Source: Isoetes taiwanensis (Eukaryota; Streptophyta; Lycopodiopsida; Isoetales; Isoetaceae). Taken from it: a stretch of 64,000 bases of DNA. This document shows, in pieces, positions 58,225 to 64,000 of the stretch. A program made the translations under genes and the position numbers. Under the pieces are notes generated by a model. It had not been told where the DNA came from and ran no database searches. It saw nothing but the letters and a program-made list of their open reading frames with translations. Each line of letters opens with the position of its first letter. Position 1 is the first letter of the stretch. The stretch is taken from positions 17,098,386 through 17,162,385 of the forward strand of contig JAJEKV010000003.1 in the NCBI GenBank assembly GCA_021234155.1, written 5' to 3'.

Positions 58225-59890
58225 CAATAAGTCCCCTTTTGTGGACTTTGCAAAAGCTTTCGACATAGTACCCCGGAAAAAGTTGTGGGCGAGATTGCAC
58301 CATCTGGGGCTCCCTATGGATCTGCAGAACGCAGTGTACAGACTGTACGAGAGCTGCACAGGCCGCATGCAACCGGACGGACAATCATTTGCCAGTAACA
58401 TTGGAGGTAGGCAAGGTTGTCCTCTCTCACCCACACTCTTTGGACTTTACATTGACCAGTTGGAAGCCTGGCTTGCTGCCAATGGGGGGCGGTATACAGT
58501 TCTTGCACCAGGTCATCCGGCAGCTCATCTATGCGGATGATGTGGACCTCTTGGCCCATACACCAGAGGGCATGCAGACACACCTAGATGCCCTGGACAC
58601 ATTCTGCCAGGCAACAGACATGCGTGTCAACCTGGCCAAGACTAAGGTGGTCCTCATATCCTCCTCACATCATCCAGCACCTCCAGGGCTCACTTATCAG
58701 GGCCAGATGGTAGAGGTCACACCCAGCTATAAGTACCTGGGGGTGGAATTTCCGTCCTCAATGTATTGGGATGCATCCATTCGCCTTCGGGTGACCACAG
58801 GTTGGAAGGCGCTGTACGCAATGCAAAACAATAGTCACAGGGCAGAGCTGTATGACTGGGGCCACCAGTCACATTTGTTCCGGACACTAGTGGAGCCAGT
58901 TCTTCTGCATGGGGTTGAGGTGTGGGGCCCAGTGGTGTCTTTGGCGACTTGGAACGACTTAGAGCAGGTCCAGAAGGCATTTTTGACGCGGGCACTTGGG
59001 GTCAAGCCCTCGCCCATATCGGATCTTGTTGCGGGAGGCGTGATTCATGCCTCTGCAAAGATGTGGCCCTCGATAGACACATTGTTTATTTCCGTAAGGT
59101 GGCCAAAGATGGGCTTACACTGGCGGCTCCGCGCTTGGCTTTACGGCTGTGGCGTGAGCCCATAGCGACTCGGGGGCTTATTGGAAGGACAAGAGAGCCC
59201 AGTGGCTAGCGCGCTGGAACGTAGACGCACATAAGTGCGTCCAGGTGCACACAAACGCCAACCTGGATAGGCTGAGGGGGTACTTGGACTCTTGTTTCCT
59301 GGGGAAGCTCTGGGACCACCATGCTCTGGAACAGGTAAAGATGGCACACTACAAACAGCACATAAACCCCACCCTGGTTCGAGGCCCACAGCTCTACCTG
59401 CGTTCTCAGTTGCCCATGAAGAAGAAGCAGGATCATCGCGTCCATTCGAACAGGGCCCCACCATCTTTGGCTTGAGACGGGTCGGTGGGTTGGAGAGCCG
59501 CCGTAATGTGCTTTGTCGGTGTTGCCCGGGGGGGTTGTTGAGGATGAAAGCCATGCCTTCCGTGAGCTGTCCGATTATAGTCGATTCGGGCTCGTTACAT
59601 TCTCTTGGTGCGACTGGTGCCGCCTCGCGACGAAGCTACTCAAGATGCGCCGTCGGCCTCGATCCCTTGGCTCCTACCTCCGTGAGGTTTTGATCTCAAG
59701 GACTCACCTCGCCCCGGCCCTACCGAGGTGCCTAAATTCATGTGTATATGTATATTTGTACACTGCCAAGGCTTGTTTTATGCGGCGGTTTTCCCTCTTG
59801 GGCGGGGTAATCGGTAGCAACGGCTTGCTGCACCCGTGTAATTTGGGTCCCATAGGCCGATTGGCCTCTGCGGACGATGAAAGAACCTTC
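58225..59890 (+). mobile_element. LINE, longest copy of the family seen at 19.0 and 27.9 kb
   Basis: RT text MDFAKAFDIVPRKKLWARLH, GGRQGCPLSPTLFGLYID and, in the next frame, IRQLIYADDVDLLAHTPEGM (about 58241-58580), then DMRVNLAKTKVV, YKYLGVEF and LHGVEVWG. One frameshift near 58490 splits the RT. A C-terminal region continues through broken frames (RLRGYLDSCFLGKL, then CRCCPGG...EDESHAFRELSDY near 59510-59575). It ends in a 3' UTR with CCTT repeats near 59890. GC content is visibly higher than in the surroundings, which fits a recent insertion. Confidence 0.85.
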
Positions 59891-60879
59891 CTTCCTTCCT
59901 TTCTTCTAACATTTTCAACTCTTGACTGCTTAAATTGATCCTAGTATGGACTGGCCAATCAACAGGTCTAGCTGGCACATGAACTATGTTAGTAGAGGAA
60001 TCCCGCGTGTGTCGCACATAAACCAAAACTTCTGTAAAACCTCCATTTTCTTTCCCTGATGATGCATCCATTCTAACTCTGGATTGAGTATGAGTTTGCT
60101 TATTTGGACGATGACTTCCTAATCCTATGTCTCTGTCCTCAGAACTATCTCTTGTTCGCTTTTGTTTGATTGTTGCCTCCAGAACTTGTATTTATGGGGT
60201 GGGATTCTGGTATGCAACATAGCTAAGGTAACTGCATTAAGACAAAGTGAAACACTTATATTGCTATTTGAAAGAGTGCTTGAACTTCAAATCAATGTAG
60301 CCAATCCATGCTCCATCAACAAAGATATGTTCTCTATATCTTTTTCACTTTGTAGTACAGCTTCTGTTGGATCATGTAAACAAGTACCATGAAAACAACA
60401 TAAATAATGCATTAAAATCATATGTGCAATAGACTCGTATGCTGACAAACCCAATTCCAATAGGAGAATGGGTGCTTGGACGAAAGAAACGACGCAAATC
60501 AAAACATCATGATCTAAAGCAAGCCACATATAAAAGTTTGGAAGATGATATCAATGAGGATATTGATGCAGCTTTTACAACAAATGTTCTTGTGTTGGTG
60601 ACGGTCCAATATATTATATGCAATAGCTAATGTTAAGGATGCAGCCAAATTTGGTGGAAGGGATATGCAAAAGCACATGGCCTGAGCAGGAATGGCTGCA
60701 GATTCAAGAAATTTGCAAAAGCCTTTAAGTGCCATTATATTTCTAGAGCGCACAAGTGCCACATGATGCGGGCTTTCTATAGGCTAGAACAAGGATAGAG
60801 AACGATACAGATGAGGTTGAGGCTCAATCTGAAGATGACACCTGGTAGTTAGGTCTCTTTAAAGTTCAGAAAGAAACCC

Positions 60880-62214
60880 ACGAGGTATTGAAATGGGTGT
60901 TCAATCAAACTGACATCCCGAGTCTAATATCTAGATTCGAGGGAGGGGAAAAATTGCAAGTACATCACTATGGATCTTACAAAGTAAATTTTCACTTGGC
61001 GTCTGATTTAAAAACTGAGAAAGCAATGTACAACATAAGTGGAGGAGGACAAGGAACATGCAAAAGTTGTCTGTACTGCAATCATGCAAGGAAGTCAAGT
61101 ACTGGGAAGACTGTTTCAACCTTGTCCCTTAACCAAGCAAATGCTCCTAATAGAGGAGAAGTTCCATGGCATTTTCCCCAAGTTCCAAGTTCCATGGCAT
61201 TTTCCCCATTCCATTACAGAGGGTTCATATCTGCACTTTGCACGGCTTTGTGAGAATCATCGACAAGATGATATTTTTGAGCTGCAGATTCGTGTGGAAC
61301 ATTTCAGACAAGAAGAGAAGAGAGGAAGGAATTCGTAGAGTTGAACATGTTCTATCAGAAGCAGGTTTGCATGGTGGCAATGTAAGATTAGAGCTCGATG
61401 AGAAACGGGCAAGAAGAACCAAAGCAGCCTCGTAAGGTGTCAATTGAGGGGTGAAAGCTCGATGCTTCATAAAGAATCATAGAGAGGCTCGAACGGAAAC
61501 CGATGGGAGAAAAGGTCTATGAATTTGGAAAATTGCCGGGTTGATGCGGAGCAGGACCGCCATGAGATGGCGCTCGCTTCGGCATTGAGGAAAAAAAAAG
61601 CATGGGATGCATTGTCTGAATTGTTCCCATACATTCAGAGAATGGCCTCACAAGAGAAGATGCAGAAATGTTCGTGCAAGCGAATAACAAATTTATTAGA
61701 GCTTTCATAGACGCATGGGAAGAGAGTGAAGTCACGCACTACTTGCACATCTTTTGGGCTCATGCACCTTGGTTTTTTAGGAAGTATGGAAGCCTAGCAG
61801 TGTGGAGTGCACAAGGCATGGAGAAGTCGCATAAACAAGCTAAAATAGCCTTTCATCGTAACACTCAAAGAGGCGGTGGAAATGTGGGAACCAACCCTCT
61901 AAGACAGATGACAGAGTAGTTTTATAGAAGGGCGATGGCTAAATACGACAAGAAGGTCGCTTTAAGGAGCAACCCAGAAGTCGTAAACACCATTGGCATA
62001 ATGCTGAAGAGAAAACGGAAAGTTGCTTGGCAAAATTCTAGGGCCCCACTAGCATCGCAACAGTGGAGATCTAAGAGACAAAGAATCGGTATTATACTTG
62101 TAATGTGTAGCATGTTCACACGACGCAAAGTACTTGCCTCCAACCTTGTTTGCACAACTGTAGCTTCGCGTCGTGTGAAGCTTTACAAGATAATAATAAA
62201 AAAAGATTACTTTT
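60880..62214 (+). pseudogene. Transposase-like ORF of an uncharacterised family, broken
   Basis: Successive plus-strand frames give NFHLASDLKTEKAMYNISGG with CKSCLYCNHARKS (about 60990-61100), RREEGIRRVEHVLSEAGLHGGNV (about 61316-61380), QDRHEMALASALRKKKAWDALSELF (about 61550-61625), and THYLHIFWAHAPWFFRKYGSLAVWSAQGMEKSHKQAK (about 61730-61850). The xxDLK...CxxC and HxxAHxPxxxxKYGSLxxxSxQGxEKSHKxxK pattern resembles uncharacterised transposase-like proteins known mainly from animals (the QGxEKxN group); that relationship is recalled, not tested. Frameshifts near 61140, 61435 and 61640 and a stop at 61917 break it. A direct repeat of GTTCCATGGCATTTTCCCCA lies near 61160-61210. Confidence 0.5.
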
Positions 62215-62261
62215 GATTAAAGTTGTGAAAAATGTTACATTGAAAAACAAAATACAACGAC

Positions 62262-62732
62262 TCATTGTTGCTCCAGTGCGAGCTCTTCTTCATTATCTTC
62301 ATCATCATCATCAGCTTCGTCCTCGTATTCGTCTTCGTTTCTTCTCCTCAAGCGAGCAATCACCCTATCCAAACGTTCCTCCAATCTGTCCACCATCTCT
62401 TTGTACATGTCCCGCTCCTGTCCCAATACCACAACGTGTTCTTCTGCCTGAATTAGCAACCTCGTTGCCGTCATAACCACCTCAATGCAGTTGTTGGGGC
62501 ATCCCCTCCTGTCCAGCCTTCTATTCAACCGCCTGATTTGCCTCTCCTGGCTACGAAGCATGAGAAGGCTGAATTCATTCTCTTCTTCTTTCTGCTGAAT
62601 TGTAACGGCGTTTTCCTTTAGAAGATCATCTTGCTCCTTCAACCTCTTCATTAGAACACCCAACACTATGTCAGAAGGGAGTTCTATCCTCTGGCGTTTT
62701 CCCTTATCAGCGATTGAGGATGTGGAGGCCAT
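62262..62732 (-). CDS. Unidentified 156-aa coiled-coil protein with acidic tail
   Basis: ATG at 62732 (MASTSSIADKGKRQRIELPS). A nuclear-localisation-like KGKRQR is followed by a long predicted coiled coil (VLMKRLKEQDDLLKENAVTI, SQERQIRRLNRRLDRRG), a short CPNNC segment, a second helix (EMVDRLEERLDRVIARLRRR) and an acidic tail (EDEYEDEADDDDEDNEE). The frame is uninterrupted, unlike everything around it. Its stop lies 48 bp from the end of the transposase-like ORF on the other strand, so the two are tail-to-tail. I do not recognise the family; a regulatory partner of the element or an independent host gene are both possible. Confidence 0.55.
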   Translation of the reverse strand: MASTSSIADKGKRQRIELPSDIVLGVLMKRLKEQDDLLKENAVTIQQKEEENEFSLLMLRSQERQIRRLNRRLDRRGCPNNCIEVVMTATRLLIQAEEHVVVLGQERDMYKEMVDRLEERLDRVIARLRRRNEDEYEDEADDDDEDNEEELALEQQ

Positions 62733-62739
62733 AGATGAC

Positions 62740-64000
62740 AAATGGGAGGGACGTTAAGATTATAGAAGTGAGGAGCAAAGACTCTAACCGGCGGAAGGAG
62801 CACAATACATATTAGCGCTTGAACATATTAAACACAGTTGGTCAGCCGCACGACGCGGTCGAAAGCGGATTCTCGCTTCTGGTTATCCGCTAGAACACAT
62901 TAATGGTACTGTCCGCACGGAACACATTAATAACTATTCTAACTACATCAGACACACCACACCACGCTGAAATCGCACACGCTTTAAAACCCTATGAAGG
63001 GTTTCGCCAGGTGATCTGGCCTTGTCATTCTCTACCATGGATATTGAAAATCAAAAATAGGAAACGTGTATTCGGCACATTTTTCAAAAACTTTTCCCAT
63101 TGAGAAACAAAATAATTACAAACATTAAAAAAAAAACGGGCCCCTCTAGGAGGAGCCCGATGCCTATGATCGCCGGGCAAGCTCTTCCTGGAGGGCGTTG
63201 ATAATTTTTTCTGCTCCTCCAACATGATTGCCTCCCGCAACCACATTCTCATACTCGCAACCTTATCTTCCGCTCATCGAGTTGAGCTCGGGTAGCCTCG
63301 CCAGCCGATTGCGCCCTAAGCCCTCTCTTGAGGTTAGATCTCGGGCGCTGCAATTCGCGGGTCTATGGCAGCCCGCTGATTGTCGCACTAAAATCACCTC
63401 CCTATAAAAGGCGGCCTTGTCCTCTCGCCGCAAACCAGCCTTGGCGACATCTTCATCATTCTTTTCTTTCGTATATGGGATCCGCTCTCCGCTTCAAAGA
63501 CGAATGTTCTTAATTTCCTTGACCGTAACTTGAGACAAGATCTCAAAGGGGATGGAATTGGAGCCGAGGCCATTGAAAGTGATGGGAGAACAGGAGAGAT
63601 GGCCGAGGGCGGATGTGGTAGAACAGAGATGGCGGATAGGAGAAGACAAAGGCCTCCGACGCTTTATATAGAAACTAGAGATACGCTGGAATCTACGGTT
63701 CGAAAGTACCAATAAAGTTGTGTAATAATCCCACGAGGCGAAATTATAGCATGCAATCAGCAACGGTAGCCTATGTTCGCATCATGGGATCCGGCCATAT
63801 CCTAGCCGCATCGTATGCGGGCCGCATAAAAGACAAAAGACAGCATATTGTGGCGCATGCCCACGCCCTTGGCATGACGTTGTCATCCACATGCCACGTA
63901 TGTGAGTAGACGTCATCCACATGCCACGTGCTTTGAGTGCTGGCGCTTGCCAAACCTAGATATGACTAATTCGCATTTACCTGCAAGTTATCACATAATC
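62740..64000. other. Right flank with possible minus-strand coding text
   Basis: A TATA-like TATATAAAGC on the minus strand near 63670-63661 precedes short coding-like pieces in changing frames: GLGSNSIPFEILSQVTVKEI, then PYTKEKNDEDVAKAGLRREDK (about 63480-63410) and GGAEKIINALQEELARRS (about 63220-63165). No frame joins them and no family is recognised. At 63881-63932 the text GACGT(T/C)(G/A)TCATCCACATGCCACGT occurs twice in tandem. Confidence 0.3.
63876..63932. repeat. Two-copy repeat with CACATGCCACGT
   Basis: GTCATCCACATGCCACGT occurs at about 63883-63900 and again at 63912-63929, 29 bp apart. Confidence 0.8.

Noticed and set aside
63494-63763. F-box protein start (SIPFEILSQVTVKEI)
   Set aside because: The resemblance to an F-box is short and weak, and the frame stops at once; not enough to call.

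Overview
This is nuclear DNA from a land plant. It is AT-rich and dominated by decayed transposable elements, with a few real genes between them. The evidence is a spliced gene with GT-AG introns, an ATL-type RING-H2 ubiquitin-ligase gene, plant Ty3/gypsy and Ty1/copia retrotransposons with very long LTRs (2.1-2.6 kb), a CACTA (En/Spm) transposon end, L1-type LINEs and a chloroplast atpA fragment. The repeat load, long LTRs and old degraded LINE copies suit a large-genome plant such as a gymnosperm or fern, but the sequence alone does not settle this. No rRNA, tRNA or CRISPR was seen.

Layout. 0-0.4 kb: two candidate minus-strand exons of an unidentified gene. 1.5-2.9 kb: a Ty1/copia RT remnant abutting an LRR receptor pseudogene. 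5.2-6.4 kb: a duplicated unidentified minus-strand coding segment. 8.3-9.9 kb: the 3' end of a CACTA transposon. 10.1-11.0 kb: a plus-strand LTR fragment. 14.2-18.8 kb: the 3' part of a chromovirus (RNase H end, integrase, chromodomain, LTR), with a 322-bp MITE inside its coding region. 19.0-19.3, 27.9-28.2 and 58.2-59.9 kb: three copies of one LINE family. 19.7-23.5 kb: a minus-strand gypsy remnant joined to an unidentified coiled-coil ORF and an LTR fragment. 26.5-26.8 and 29.0-29.3 kb: minisatellites. 31.4-32.7 kb: the ATL gene and a possible small divergent gene. 33.26-44.18 kb: the most complete element, a minus-strand Ty3/gypsy retrotransposon with both LTRs. 44.7-46.2 kb: an unidentified minus-strand ORF cluster. 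50.9-53.2 kb: a five-exon gene that reads through as C2 domain, transmembrane helix and LysM. 55.0-55.2 kb: the atpA fragment. 55.3-57.7 kb: an L1-like LINE. 60.9-62.2 kb: a broken transposase-like ORF, followed tail-to-tail by an intact 156-aa coiled-coil gene.

Likely functional host genes are the ATL RING-H2 gene, the C2-TM-LysM gene, and perhaps the 156-aa coiled-coil gene. Nearly everything else is mobile DNA with frameshifts, stops and nesting. The most unusual points are the position of an extra RNase H domain upstream of RT in the 33-44 kb element, the C2-TM-LysM architecture, and the transposase-like family at 60.9-62.2 kb.
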